Shown: in pieces, positions 52,183-60,978 of the stretch
Numbering within the stretch: the stretch's first letter is position 1
Layout of the letters: the number at the start of each line of letters is the position of its first letter
NCBI RefSeq assembly: GCF_030068615.1
Contig: NZ_JASJOC010000007.1
Coordinates: 62,001 to 126,000 of the forward strand
Direction of reading: 5' to 3'
Length of the DNA: 64,000 nt
From: Halostagnicola sp. A-GB9-2
GTDB taxonomy: Archaea > Halobacteriota > Halobacteria > Halobacteriales > Natrialbaceae
Notes under the pieces: generated by a model
What the model saw: only the letters and a program-made list of their open reading frames with translations
What the model was told of the DNA's origin: nothing
Database searches by the model: none
Program-made: the position numbers and the translations under genes

Positions 52183-53411
52183 GTGGGGGCCGCGTCTCGC
52201 TCGAGGACATCGAAGCCGCCGGAGAACGCATCGACGGCGTCGTTCACCGCACGCCGCTCGACACGTCCTGGACGTTCGCCGAGATGAGCGGTGCCGAATC
52301 GGTCGGGCTCAAACTCGAGAACACCCAACGGACGGGATCGTTCAAGATTCGCGGCGCGTACAACACGATGGCCCAGCTTTCGGATGCGGAACGCGACGGC
52401 GGGGTCGTCGCCTCGAGTGCGGGCAACCACGCACAGGGGGTGGCGCTGGCCGGCGACGTACTCGATATCGACACCACCATCGTCGTTCCGGAAGTCACGC
52501 CCGCCGCGAAGATCGAGGCGACCCGCGGCTACGGAGCTGAGGTCGTCGTGGAGGGGAAGATCTACGAACAATCCTACGAGTACGCCCTCGAGCGGGTCGG
52601 CGAGACGGGCGAGACCTTCGTTCACCCGTTCGACGACGAGGCGATCATCGCGGGCCAGGGAACGATCGGGCTCGAGTTGCGAGCACAGTATCCGGAACTC
52701 GATACCGTGCTCGTCGCCATCGGCGGTGGCGGACTGATCTCCGGCATCGGAACCGCACTGAAGGCCACGGATCCGGATATCCGCGTCGTGGGCGTCCAGC
52801 CCGAGGGCGCCCTCCACGCGAAGCCGTCGCTTGAGGACGATCGAATTCACGAACTCGAATCCGTCGACACCGTTGCGGAAGGAATCGCCGACACCAGAAT
52901 GCTCGAGACGACCTTCGCGGTCGCTCGCGACGTCGTCGACGACGTGGTCGCCGTCAGAGACGACGAGATGGCCGTCGCCGTGACGCTACTGGCCGAACGC
53001 GCCAAGACGGTTGCGGAAAGTGCCGGAGCCGCACCGCTCGCGGCTGCGCTTTCGAATTCGAACTCACTCGATCTCGAGGGCGAACACGTCGGTGTCGTCG
53101 TCTCGGGCGGCAACGTAAATCTCACCGAGCACGCGGAACTGACTCGAACCGGATTGGGGGAACTCGAGCGTTATATCGAGGCCAGGCTGGCCGTCGACGG
53201 CTGGCCCACAGCACTCGGCGGGCTCATCGAGACGGTCGAGGACCGCGGAGCCGAACTCGACGTTCTCGAGCGCGCTCGCCGTCGCCCCGTCGATCAGCCA
53301 AATCGCGTTCCGGTGACGATCGGACTCGAAGGGAGCGGTCCCGAGCATCTGTCGGGCGTTCTCGAGGCACTTGAGGAATTAAACGAGATTTCGGTGCTCG
53401 AGTCTCGATAA
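52179..53411 (+). CDS. Threonine dehydratase-like PLP enzyme with C-terminal ACT domain
   Basis: A 410-residue fold-type II PLP enzyme. The PLP lysine is Lys56 in RTGSFKIRGAYN. Other blocks are SSAGNHAQGVALAG, PEVTPAAKIEATRGYGAEVV and the phosphate loop AIGGGGLISGIG. A C-terminal ACT-like domain (about 335-410) has RVPVTIGLEGSGPEHLSGVL. This is the layout of haloarchaeal threonine/serine ammonia-lyases. The translational coupling to an M20 hydrolase next to ectoine hydrolase recalls EutB, the dehydratase of hydroxyectoine use. However, an ACT domain is more typical of threonine dehydratase, so the substrate is open. RidA (60979-61368) would remove the enamine it releases. Confidence 0.82.
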   Translation: MSGGRVSLEDIEAAGERIDGVVHRTPLDTSWTFAEMSGAESVGLKLENTQRTGSFKIRGAYNTMAQLSDAERDGGVVASSAGNHAQGVALAGDVLDIDTTIVVPEVTPAAKIEATRGYGAEVVVEGKIYEQSYEYALERVGETGETFVHPFDDEAIIAGQGTIGLELRAQYPELDTVLVAIGGGGLISGIGTALKATDPDIRVVGVQPEGALHAKPSLEDDRIHELESVDTVAEGIADTRMLETTFAVARDVVDDVVAVRDDEMAVAVTLLAERAKTVAESAGAAPLAAALSNSNSLDLEGEHVGVVVSGGNVNLTEHAELTRTGLGELERYIEARLAVDGWPTALGGLIETVEDRGAELDVLERARRRPVDQPNRVPVTIGLEGSGPEHLSGVLEALEELNEISVLESR

Positions 53412-53690
53412 ACGGGACGAAAGTGCGGTTCTCGGATCCCGATGAACCGTCAGCGGGCTGGTTTTCTTTGAACAATCGAATTCCATTCCGAGAAGGCAAT
53501 TTTCTCTGCACGGGAAGAGCGGAAGAAGCGACTGTCGTCAGCCCGTTGTTCTGAGCCAAATCGCTCCCTGTTTCCTGATAAATAGCGCACCGGTGGCTGT
53601 GAATCTCGTTCGCTTCCGGCCGGGTAATCTTGGGGGAATAAATCACCGTTCGTGGACATTTTTCAGTATTGTCGCCATAGTGGAAACTAC

Positions 53691-53948
53691 ATGGGTGAAA
53701 CAGTTGGGGCCGACGATCAAGGTCGGGTCGTCATTCCTTACGAGATCCGTGAGAAACACGGCGACCGATATCGGGTCGTCGAACGCAGAGATCGGGTCGA
53801 ATTGATCCCGCTCAACGACGATCCGATCGAAGGACTCCGCGATGCCGTCGGCGACGCATTCGACGATACATCGATCGAGGAGATCAAACGAGAGTCCCGC
53901 GAGACCGCTCAAGAAGATGCGTTAGACGAACTGTCTGGAAACCGGTGA
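53691..53948 (+). CDS. AbrB/VapB-family antitoxin
   Basis: An 85-residue protein. The N-terminal swapped-hairpin AbrB domain has VGADDQGRVVIPYEIREKHG and RYRVVERRDRVELIPLNDDP. A helical tail DAFDDTSIEEIKRESRETAQ follows that would wrap a PIN-domain toxin. The pattern is that of haloarchaeal VapB antitoxins. The stop TGA overlaps the GTG of the following VapC stub (GTGA). I start at the ATG 53691; the ATG at 53652 adds residues unlike the family. With its toxin truncated, the antitoxin is an orphan here but could act on a VapC encoded elsewhere. Confidence 0.75.
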   Translation: MGETVGADDQGRVVIPYEIREKHGDRYRVVERRDRVELIPLNDDPIEGLRDAVGDAFDDTSIEEIKRESRETAQEDALDELSGNR

Positions 53949-54022
53949 CGATCTACGCTGACACGGACTTCTTTACCGCGTTACAAACGATCGTCTCTCG
54001 AAAGAAGAATCCGACTACCTAA
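53945..54022 (+). pseudogene. VapC PIN-domain toxin, only the first 25 codons remain
   Basis: Starts at a GTG overlapping the antitoxin stop and reads TIYADTDFFTALQTIVSRKK then NPTT and a stop. TIYADTDFF, with the first catalytic Asp of the PIN site, is the usual beginning of haloarchaeal VapC proteins, which run to about 130-140 residues. After the TAL the similarity ends, so nearly the whole toxin is deleted. Confidence 0.65.
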
Positions 54023-54322
54023 TCCGTCGCTATCGAATCGGGAAAAGCCCGTGGGATGCCCGGGGGATGCCTATGGGACGAGGGGGGTGGAGATGAAGGC
54101 TGAGTGGGGATGGGTGGAATGGAGGGCAAACCGTGTTGCCCACGGGTATTCACCACTTGGAGTCGATTCAGTATAAAAACTCTACCCGATCCCCGAAGTT
54201 TGGGAATGGGGTGGTAATCGTATTTGCTACGGCGCTTCAGCGGTTTCGCTCGATCACCGCGATCGTGTCCGCGAACTCAACACGGTTCCGAACGAACCGA
54301 AGCTTACCCCCGCGAGCTACCG
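54023..54322. other. Intergenic region, G-rich on the plus strand
   Basis: No gene seen. The stretch 54050-54125 is strongly G-rich on the plus strand with repeated GGGATG and GGGGATG. It follows the VapC deletion point. Confidence 0.4.
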
Positions 54323-55684
54323 TTAGGCCGCCCTCGGACTCGTCCCGACCGAGTCGATCGCCTCGAGAAAAAGCCCTCCTCCAAGCGCGATTTCCCGTTC
54401 ACTCGAGTCCAGCGGCGGGAGCAGCCGAATCGTCTTCTTGCCACAGCCCAGCGTCAACAATCCGCGTTCGAGCGATTCCTTCACGACGGCGTTGCGCCGT
54501 TCGGCCGTGTCGAACTCGACGGCGAGCATCAGCCCTTTGCCGCGCACGTCCTCAACGTAGTCCGGCGCGTCGTCGCGAAGCAATTCCTTGGCTTGCTCGC
54601 CGCGTCGCGTGGCGTTTTCGAGCAGGTCGTACTCCTTGATGGCCTCGAGGGTGAACGCCCCCATCATCGACCCGAGCAGGTCGCCACCGCCGAACGTCGA
54701 GCCGAGCCGGTTCTTTTCCGCGGGGAAAATTTCCGACCGCGAGATGGTCGCGCCAACGCGAAGCGCTTTGGCGCTGGCGATCACATCTGGTTCGATCGGG
54801 TAGTGATCCGACGCCCAGATCTTTCCCGTTCGGCCAACGCCGGATTGGATTTCGTCGACGACGAGCGGGATGTCGTACTCGTCGGTGACGTCTGCGACCT
54901 CGCGCATGAACGCCTCGCTGGGGAAGCGATAGCCGCCGACGCCCTGGACCGGCTCGAGGGTGAGAAAGGCGATTTCGTCGGGGTTGATGTGGCCTCCCTC
55001 GGGCGAGAGCGAGTTTCGGAGCCGCGAACCCGATCCGGTAAAGAATCCGCAGTCACAGGTCTCCGCGCTACAGCCGCGGTCGGCACAGAACGGTATCGTC
55101 TCGATGCCGCTGATTTCGGGATACTGGCGCGTGTATATCTCCTTGGATTTCGTCAGCGACAGCGTTGCGAGGGTACGGCCGTGAAAACTCCCTTCGAATG
55201 CGACGCCGTATTTCGCGGGGGCCCGGTGGTCGTGCGTTATCTTCATCGCGTTCTCCATCGCTTCCGCGCCGGAGTTCGAGAGGAAGACGGTGTCCATCCC
55301 GTACTGACTCGAGATATCGACCAGTTTTGCCATCAGGTGACTCGAGCCCGGAACGTCGGACTCGTCGGGGGTTGGCCCTGAACCGAAGTACATGTCCTGG
55401 CCCGCGATTTTCATCGGCTCGACGAGGTCGAACTCCCGAAGCTTGTCGAGAAGTTTCTCGTTGTTGTATCCGAGCGGCGCTGCACCGATGTGACACGTAA
55501 AGTCCAGCAGAACGTTTCCGTCGACGTCGGTGACGAACGGCCCGTCGGCCTCGCGAGTGATGTCCCAAACGAATTCGTGGGAGTACTCGCTCGGGGCCGC
55601 GTTGGCCCCGTGAAACTCGACCCACTCTCGAGCGTTCGGTCCGGGGAACGCGGCCACGTCGGGCTCCGCCGTGCTCCTATCCAT
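54323..55684 (-). CDS. Class III PLP aminotransferase with a four-cysteine insertion
   Basis: A 453-residue ornithine/GABA-type aminotransferase. It has SNSGAEAMENAMK (136-148, PLP phosphate), FEGSFHGRT, Asp277 in VVDEIQSGVGRTG and the Schiff-base Lys306 in SAKALRVG. An insertion after IPFC holds four cysteines (200, 205, 210, 212) in a short span, CADRGCSAETCDC, which looks able to bind a metal. The enzyme would transfer an amino group from an omega-amino compound such as diaminobutyrate or GABA; the exact donor is not readable. The start at 55684 fits a TATA-like box at 55708-55716 and lies within a 23-bp inverted repeat, a likely operator. The BCCT gene lies upstream on the same strand. 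Confidence 0.9.
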   Translation of the reverse strand: MDRSTAEPDVAAFPGPNAREWVEFHGANAAPSEYSHEFVWDITREADGPFVTDVDGNVLLDFTCHIGAAPLGYNNEKLLDKLREFDLVEPMKIAGQDMYFGSGPTPDESDVPGSSHLMAKLVDISSQYGMDTVFLSNSGAEAMENAMKITHDHRAPAKYGVAFEGSFHGRTLATLSLTKSKEIYTRQYPEISGIETIPFCADRGCSAETCDCGFFTGSGSRLRNSLSPEGGHINPDEIAFLTLEPVQGVGGYRFPSEAFMREVADVTDEYDIPLVVDEIQSGVGRTGKIWASDHYPIEPDVIASAKALRVGATISRSEIFPAEKNRLGSTFGGGDLLGSMMGAFTLEAIKEYDLLENATRRGEQAKELLRDDAPDYVEDVRGKGLMLAVEFDTAERRNAVVKESLERGLLTLGCGKKTIRLLPPLDSSEREIALGGGLFLEAIDSVGTSPRAA

Positions 55685-55703
55685 ACACAGAATATGTGTA
55701 TGG
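55681..55703. promoter_or_regulatory. Inverted repeat across the aminotransferase start codon
   Basis: Perfect 9-bp arms CCATACACA (55681-55689) and TGTGTATGG (55695-55703) with spacer GAATA. The site contains the start codon of the minus-strand gene and ends just before its TATA-like box, so a bound protein would block initiation. Confidence 0.6.
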
Positions 55704-55707
55704 CATA

Positions 55708-55716
55708 CATTAAAAC
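55708..55716 (-). promoter_or_regulatory. TATA-like box of the aminotransferase gene
   Basis: Minus-strand GTTTTAATG centred 28 nt before the ATG at 55684. Confidence 0.5.
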
Positions 55717-55825
55717 TTGTTATAGGCTGTCTCACCGGTTCGGACGGCGGTCGGTTGGTTTCTCGAGTCTTCCGCCCGATTTTCGGCTCGGTCTTTGTGA
55801 CGGTGAAGTCGAATTCCCACTCCCG

Positions 55826-57502
55826 TTAGTCGTCGTCGCCAGGATCGACGCTCGCTGGCGGATCGCTATCCGATTGCTCCTCGCTCGGACCGATCAGCAC
55901 CGTCTCCTCTTGGAGCAGGACTCGACCTTCCGTCGCGCTGAAGTTCTTGATAAGCGAAAGCATCGCGAGGAAACAGACGAACGCGAACGGGGCGCCAGTG
56001 ATGACGACGGCCTGCTGTAACGCATCGGCGCCGCCTTCGCCGCCGAGAATAATGAGGATCGCGGCGGTTAATCCGAGAACGATTCCCCAGAAGATTCGGT
56101 TGATGCTTGAGGGACTCGCTTTCCCACCGGTCGTCATCATCGAGACGGCGAGGGTCGACGAGTCGGCAGATGTGACGAAGAAGGTGGTTACGAGGACCAT
56201 AAAGACCAATATCAGGATCGAACCGACCGGCAACGTCAATTCGGCAATCCCCAGATTCACCGATAACTGGAGCGCGTCGAAGAGAATAAAGCCGGAGGCT
56301 TCCGCACCGGCCTCTCCCGCAAGCACTTCGCTGAAGTCGGCAACGCCGTTGTGTTGGGCCCAGACAGCGGTTCCGCCGACGAAGGTAAACCACGGAATCG
56401 TCGCCGCGGAGGTCGCAACGATCCCTGTGAACGCGACTTCGCGGACGGTTCGTCCCTTGGAAATTCGTGCGATGAACAGTCCGGCAAAAGGCGACCACGA
56501 GAGTGCCCACGCCCAGTAGAAGACGGTCCAGGCTTCGACCCATCCGGTCCCCCCTTCCCCGGCACCGGTGTACAGGCTCATCGCCGTAAAGTCCGAAATC
56601 ATGCCGCCGACGGCCTGGGAGCCGAGCAAGAGGAGGAACATCGTGGGCCCCACGATGAAGGTCGTGATCATCAGCCCGACGAACATGATCATGTTGAAGT
56701 TCGAGAGCCGACGGATTCCCTTGTCGATCCCGAGAACCATCGAAATCGTAAACAAGATCGTCATCATCGTCACCACGAGAAGCACGCCGACATCGCCTAA
56801 ATTGATCCCCCACTGGTAGTCGAGTCCGCTGACGAACTGGCTCCCGATGAAGCCCAGCGAGGTCGCGACGCCGCCGATCGTCGCGAACACTGCGAGGATG
56901 TCGATCACTTTCGCAGCCGGCCCGTCGAGATTGTCAGCACCGAGTATCGGCGTGAGCGCCGACGAAACCCGAAGGGGCACGTTGTCGTAGTTGTACGCGA
57001 AGTAGCCGATCGCAATCCCCATGATGGTAAAGACGGCTAACTGCGGCAGCGCCCAGTGGAACAGCGTTTGTTGCACCGCGAGCGAAATCGCCTCGCTCGA
57101 GCCGCCGGTTGCGCCGAACAGCGGATTCGGGTCGTCATAATAAAACAGCGCCTCGGTCGGTCCCCAGAACACGACGCCCGCGGCGAACCCGGCCGAGTAC
57201 AACATCGCGAAAAACGAGAGGAAACTGTACTCCGGATCGCCGTCTCCAAACTTGATCTTCCCCCACGGCCCGACGATCAAGAAGAGCAAGAAGACGACGA
57301 TCAAGAAGACGATCACCAGTAGCGCCCAGCTCAGGTAGCTGAGCATTTCGTCGTGGACGACTTCGATTCCGGTCGAAACGGCGTCTCGGTCGACGAAGAA
57401 CGCCGCGATCACGCCGACCGAAAGCAACGCACCGAACACGAAGACGACTGGATCGAGTTCCTCGAGGAACCGATTCACCATCCCGCGGTCTGCATCACTC
57501 AT
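55826..57502 (-). CDS. BCCT-family osmolyte transporter (betaine/ectoine type)
   Basis: A 558-residue secondary transporter with 12 predicted helices. Family blocks are FLSFFAMLYSAGFAAGVVFWGP (helix 3, glycine-rich), LFHWALPQ, and the helix-8 signature FYWAWALSWSPFAGLFIARI followed by SKGRTVREV, where the Trp cage binds quaternary ammonium or ectoine. It also has SADSSTLAVSMMTTGG, typical of BCCT. The ends are acidic and hydrophilic. Uptake of ectoine or betaine as nutrient or protectant fits the ectoine hydrolase and aminotransferase neighbours. Unlike most genes here it has a strong Shine-Dalgarno (57509-57516) and a leader of about 90 nt starting at a palindrome. Confidence 0.93.
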   Translation of the reverse strand: MSDADRGMVNRFLEELDPVVFVFGALLSVGVIAAFFVDRDAVSTGIEVVHDEMLSYLSWALLVIVFLIVVFLLFLIVGPWGKIKFGDGDPEYSFLSFFAMLYSAGFAAGVVFWGPTEALFYYDDPNPLFGATGGSSEAISLAVQQTLFHWALPQLAVFTIMGIAIGYFAYNYDNVPLRVSSALTPILGADNLDGPAAKVIDILAVFATIGGVATSLGFIGSQFVSGLDYQWGINLGDVGVLLVVTMMTILFTISMVLGIDKGIRRLSNFNMIMFVGLMITTFIVGPTMFLLLLGSQAVGGMISDFTAMSLYTGAGEGGTGWVEAWTVFYWAWALSWSPFAGLFIARISKGRTVREVAFTGIVATSAATIPWFTFVGGTAVWAQHNGVADFSEVLAGEAGAEASGFILFDALQLSVNLGIAELTLPVGSILILVFMVLVTTFFVTSADSSTLAVSMMTTGGKASPSSINRIFWGIVLGLTAAILIILGGEGGADALQQAVVITGAPFAFVCFLAMLSLIKNFSATEGRVLLQEETVLIGPSEEQSDSDPPASVDPGDDD

Positions 57503-57508
57503 TGCTAT

Positions 57509-57516
57509 TCACCTCC
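57509..57516 (-). promoter_or_regulatory. Strong Shine-Dalgarno of the BCCT gene
   Basis: Minus-strand GGAGGTGA, six bases before the ATG at 57502. Such sites are uncommon for first genes in haloarchaea and support a leadered mRNA. Confidence 0.7.
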
Positions 57517-57576
57517 AATTCCGCGGTAGAGCGTGTCGTTCGGCGACACCATCCCTGTCTCCACGCAACACATCCC

Positions 57577-57593
57577 ATGCTTTGTGAAAGCAT
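57577..57593. promoter_or_regulatory. Palindrome at the BCCT transcription start
   Basis: ATGCTTTGTGAAAGCAT: perfect 7-bp arms around GTG. It sits about 25-45 nt downstream of the minus-strand TATA-like box (57618-57623), so it covers or directly follows the predicted transcription start: a classic repressor position. Confidence 0.55.
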
Positions 57594-57617
57594 ACCGAAC
57601 TTGTCGTTGGTATATGG

Positions 57618-57623
57618 TATAAA
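57618..57623 (-). promoter_or_regulatory. TATA-like box of the BCCT gene
   Basis: Minus-strand TTTATA within ATATTTATACCAT, about 120 nt before the start codon, implying transcription from about 57595. Confidence 0.5.
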
Positions 57624-58596
57624 TATTTCCTTTTTGTAACTGGCATATACAGATTTTGTTTATACAGAACGTCCAACTACGCGTCGTCAATCTCGGATTG
57701 AACTGACCGAATGTGTAGAATCCACTGGAATAACGGTTTGAACGAATTCCTATCGAGTTACTACGGATCGGTAATAGCATAAAATCGGCATGAAAACTCC
57801 GTTTACGCAGGGAGAACGTCACGTTCAAGCGTGCTTGTCGAATGCGACGAGCGGATTCCGCAATCCCGGACCGATGTCCGCGCCCGCAAATGAGCGATTG
57901 ATCGGCCCGAACGGGGGCTTTCATTTCGCTTCGTGCGACTCAACGAGCCCGTTCGTATCAGCGGGGATATTCGATCCGAACTCAGTCGATTCGGATTCAG
58001 TCGACTCGGGCTCTCTCCTATGACCCACATCTCGTACGATCCACAGGTAATCCGTTACGCGTACGACACCTTCAGATATCGAGTTGTCGGAGTCACCGCT
58101 GTCCAAACGTCGTGTATCAAAGGGTAGGGGTAGTAGAGATCAGGCGTCGGATTCGACGCCACGGGTGATCCCTTTTGGAGACGGGTGGGTGTGATAGTGG
58201 TCGGATCGTCGAAATTGACGGCGGCCTTCCCCCCGTCATGTACGTAATGCAACCAACACTAGATAGCTATAGGGTCGATAAAGCGAGTTTTCCCTTTCGT
58301 TGGTTTCTGCTCAACTGTTCTTCCTGTTCAAATTGTTCACCGAGTGTCTCGAGGCGTGAACCAGCGCGTATCGCTATTGCTACCAGACGTTCCTGGGTTC
58401 TACCATCGACGGCTGATACACCGACGGCTGATACTGTGGAATGGTCGGTGTTCGTGAGTCTGTCCTTTCGGCGAACGATTGTATAACCCCGAATTCGAGC
58501 GGCTGATGGCGAACTCGTCCGGCTCCGTTCCCGCCCCACGTCGGTTGGTCTGTCCTCATCCAGTGAAGCAGCGACAAAGGTAGTACGGAGTGCGAC

Positions 58597-59244
58597 TCAG
58601 TTCGTCAGTTTCTCGAGTTTCTGTTCTCGTGTCTCGGTGCTCTCGTTGATTTTTTTGGTGTACTCGTCGACGCGGTCTTTGATCTCCTCTCGAGCGTCGT
58701 CGGGCGAGAATTCGTCGGACATCGTCAGCAACCGGACGAACGCCCGTAATTCCTCGTCGGTGAGCTGGGCGAACTCCTCGTCCTCGAGTTTTTCGACCAC
58801 TTCGTCGACGTCGATCTGGCCGACGGGATCAACGTTGAACTCGACGTTGACCATCCGGTAGTTCGACCCGGCGAGTCGCTGTTCGGCTTTGCCGACTCCC
58901 TCAGAGAGCATGTCCTTGAACGGCGTGTGATAGCCCATCGTCCCGAGGTGCAAAAACGCGAGCATGTCGGTGATACCCTGCGTGTAGGCGTCGCGCTCCT
59001 CGTCGTCGGGATCGAAAACCGTGTTCCGATCGCGTTCTTCCATGTATTCGAAGAGGATACTGAAATCGAGCACCGCGTTTCGAACTCGTCTTCGAATGCG
59101 ATTTCGTTTCTGTTTCTTCGAGTGGTCGGTGTAGTCCGTCTTCCGTCCGAGTAAGAAGTCACGATCCGATGGTGTGAGGATACCACGAGGGCGATCCGCG
59201 TCCGCTGCCGTCCGAAGCGACTCCGGCATCTCGTCCTGACTCAT
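58597..59244 (-). CDS. Haloarchaeal conserved protein of unknown function
   Basis: A 215-residue soluble, highly charged protein. The region LTPSDRDFLLGRKTDYTDHS then RRRVRNAVLDFSILFEYMEE resembles a widespread haloarchaeal family of unknown role in which a basic RxRIRxRxxNA helix follows a DRxFLxG motif. The C-terminal half is acidic and probably helical (VDVDEVVEKLEDEEFAQLTD-like, ending NESTETREQKLEKLTN). No membrane segment or catalytic motif. I start at the ATG 59244; the frame is open to 59316, but the extra residues look non-coding. It may be regulatory, judging from the basic helix, but this is a guess. Confidence 0.7.
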   Translation of the reverse strand: MSQDEMPESLRTAADADRPRGILTPSDRDFLLGRKTDYTDHSKKQKRNRIRRRVRNAVLDFSILFEYMEERDRNTVFDPDDEERDAYTQGITDMLAFLHLGTMGYHTPFKDMLSEGVGKAEQRLAGSNYRMVNVEFNVDPVGQIDVDEVVEKLEDEEFAQLTDEELRAFVRLLTMSDEFSPDDAREEIKDRVDEYTKKINESTETREQKLEKLTN

Positions 59245-59461
59245 ACAGTGAACACGGGTAGCCCCCGAATTAATGCTTCTGATCCGATAAATGTGATGGT
59301 TGAAGAACACGTTCACAGAGAACGCGATCCGGATCCGAGCACGAATGGCCTCACTGCTCCCAGTACTGCCGCTGTTTCGACGGTTCTCTTCGGTCGAGAA
59401 TCTGGAAATGGTACAGACCGACTACACACCTCGCTCGATATCCGGTCGTGAGAAGAGGCCC

Positions 59462-60808
59462 CTAGTAGTGTCGATCCGAGCATTCGACGATAGCGTCAGC
59501 GAGGACCGAAACGCCGATCTCGAGGGATTTTTCGTCGATGTCGAACGTCGGGGTCTGCTGATTCGTGGGTGAATCAGTCCCGACGAGGACGTACGAGGCG
59601 AATCCGCCGTTGTCCTTGACGTGTTCCATGAGGAAGGTAGCGTCCTCGCTCGCGCCGAACTCAGCGGTGGGCACGACCGAATCGACGCCGTCGACGGTAC
59701 TCGCGATTTCACCGACGATGTCTCGAAGTGCCGGATCGCTATCGACGCGGGGCGACTCGCTTGTGACGCGCGGGGTCACGTCGCAGTCGTGCATCTCCGC
59801 GGCTGCGTACAGTACACGTTCGAGTTCGGTTCTGGTGTACTCCATCAGTGCCGTCGTCTCGCCGCGGACTTCGCCCTCCAGCGTGATTTCCTCGGCGATG
59901 ACGTTGCTCGCGGTGCCGCCTTCAATGTGACCGAAGTTGACTCGGGTCATTCCGTTGCTGTGGCGCGGAATTGCGTAGGCGTTCTGGACGGCGCTCGCGA
60001 CGGCCTGCATCGCGTTGGCACCGTCGTTCGGCGCTTTGCCCGCGTGGGCGCTCGCCCCCTCGAAGGTTACGGTCAAGTGAGCCATCGCCAGCGGCTTCTC
60101 GGCGCCCGCCACGACCGTTCCGGTCGGATCGTCGTGTCCGATGTGAATGGCGAGAAGATAGTCGACGTCGTCGAGGTAGCCACCTCGGGCCATCGCCCGG
60201 CCGCCGCCGGAAATCTCCTCCGCCGGCTGGAAGAACACTTTGAACGTCCCCGAAAAGTCGCTTCTCTTCACCGCCTCGAGGGTCCCGAGCCCCATCGCGA
60301 TGTGTCCGTCGTGACCGCAGGCGTGCATGTATCCGTCGTGTTCGGACCGAAACCCTTCGTCCGCGGGTCGATGGCCGGGCTCGCTCGACTCCCGCAGGGA
60401 GATAGCGTCCATATCGACTCGAAGCCCGACGCACGGTTCTCCCCCACGGACACCGCCGATGGAGTCGGTTTCCTGTCCGCTATCACCGCCGTGACCACCG
60501 TCGTGGTTCCCCTGTTCGATAACCGCGACGACACCGGTGTGACCGTCCGCAGTTCGCTCGAGAATATCGTCCCGAACGCCCGCCTTACGCGCTCGCTCGA
60601 GCCACGGCTCGAGATCATCGTCGTCGGGTACGGCCATTCGTGCTTCCGACGAGAGCGCGTCCCGCCCGACGGCGATTTCGTCGACGCCGATTCGCTCGAG
60701 TTCCTCGACGATTCGGGCCGTGGTTCGGAACTCACACCAGCCGGGCTCGGGGTAGCGATGAAACGCCCGTCGTAGCTCGGTCAGCCTGTGTCGTCCGTCG
60801 TGTCCCAT
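59462..60808 (-). CDS. M20-family amidohydrolase (AbgA/AbgB-like), copy 2
   Basis: A 448-residue paralogue of the hydrolase at 50830-52182. It has the same opening RRAFHRYPEPGWCEFRTTAR, metal block MHACGHDGHIAMG, FQPAEEISGGGRAM, GASAHAGKAPNDGANAMQAV and VVPTAEFGASEDATFLME. An extra Gly/Asp-rich loop (NHDGGHGGDSGQETDSIGGV) is inserted before GLRVDMDAI. Two copies with conserved active sites in one neighbourhood suggest different acyl-amino substrates, for example N-alpha- and N-gamma-acetyl-diaminobutyrate, but this is inference. The ATG at 60808 is supported by a minus-strand TATA-like TTAAGTAT (60833-60840). Confidence 0.87.
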   Translation of the reverse strand: MGHDGRHRLTELRRAFHRYPEPGWCEFRTTARIVEELERIGVDEIAVGRDALSSEARMAVPDDDDLEPWLERARKAGVRDDILERTADGHTGVVAVIEQGNHDGGHGGDSGQETDSIGGVRGGEPCVGLRVDMDAISLRESSEPGHRPADEGFRSEHDGYMHACGHDGHIAMGLGTLEAVKRSDFSGTFKVFFQPAEEISGGGRAMARGGYLDDVDYLLAIHIGHDDPTGTVVAGAEKPLAMAHLTVTFEGASAHAGKAPNDGANAMQAVASAVQNAYAIPRHSNGMTRVNFGHIEGGTASNVIAEEITLEGEVRGETTALMEYTRTELERVLYAAAEMHDCDVTPRVTSESPRVDSDPALRDIVGEIASTVDGVDSVVPTAEFGASEDATFLMEHVKDNGGFASYVLVGTDSPTNQQTPTFDIDEKSLEIGVSVLADAIVECSDRHY

Positions 60809-60832
60809 CGTGGTCGTCACAACGAAGGGGGG

Positions 60833-60840
60833 ATACTTAA
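60833..60840 (-). promoter_or_regulatory. TATA-like box of the second M20 gene
   Basis: Minus-strand TTAAGTAT centred 28 nt before the ATG at 60808. It rules against the upstream in-frame start at 60859. Confidence 0.5.
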
Positions 60841-60978
60841 CCGTGGTCGATAATCGCATACGGCACCATCGCGATCGGTGTAGAATCTCGTCCGCGGTTC
60901 GCCGTTCGGTCGGGTACTGTCCGCAGTTGTGCGATCGTAGAGTCGGATCGTGGAGTTGGATCGTCGAGCCGGATATTT

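Larger units (their letters stand above)
57503..58596. other. Long intergenic region upstream of the BCCT gene
   Basis: About 1.1 kb. The left part is the BCCT promoter and leader. Beyond about 57650 I find only short frames without family motifs on either strand, and two small direct repeats of 15 bp (around 57978-58008 and 58408-58437). The minus-strand stretch near 57815-57900 reads PFGPINRSFAGADIGPGLRN in one frame before a stop, perhaps the end of a lost gene, but I cannot identify it. Confidence 0.4.

Noticed and set aside
54050-54125. G-rich stretch considered as a regulatory G-quadruplex
   Set aside because: The G runs are irregular and lie far from any promoter I can identify. There is not enough to support a function.
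57505-57924. 139-codon minus-strand frame upstream of the BCCT gene
   Set aside because: It covers the BCCT promoter, palindrome and leader, and its composition (many Cys, Ile, Arg) is not that of a haloarchaeal protein.
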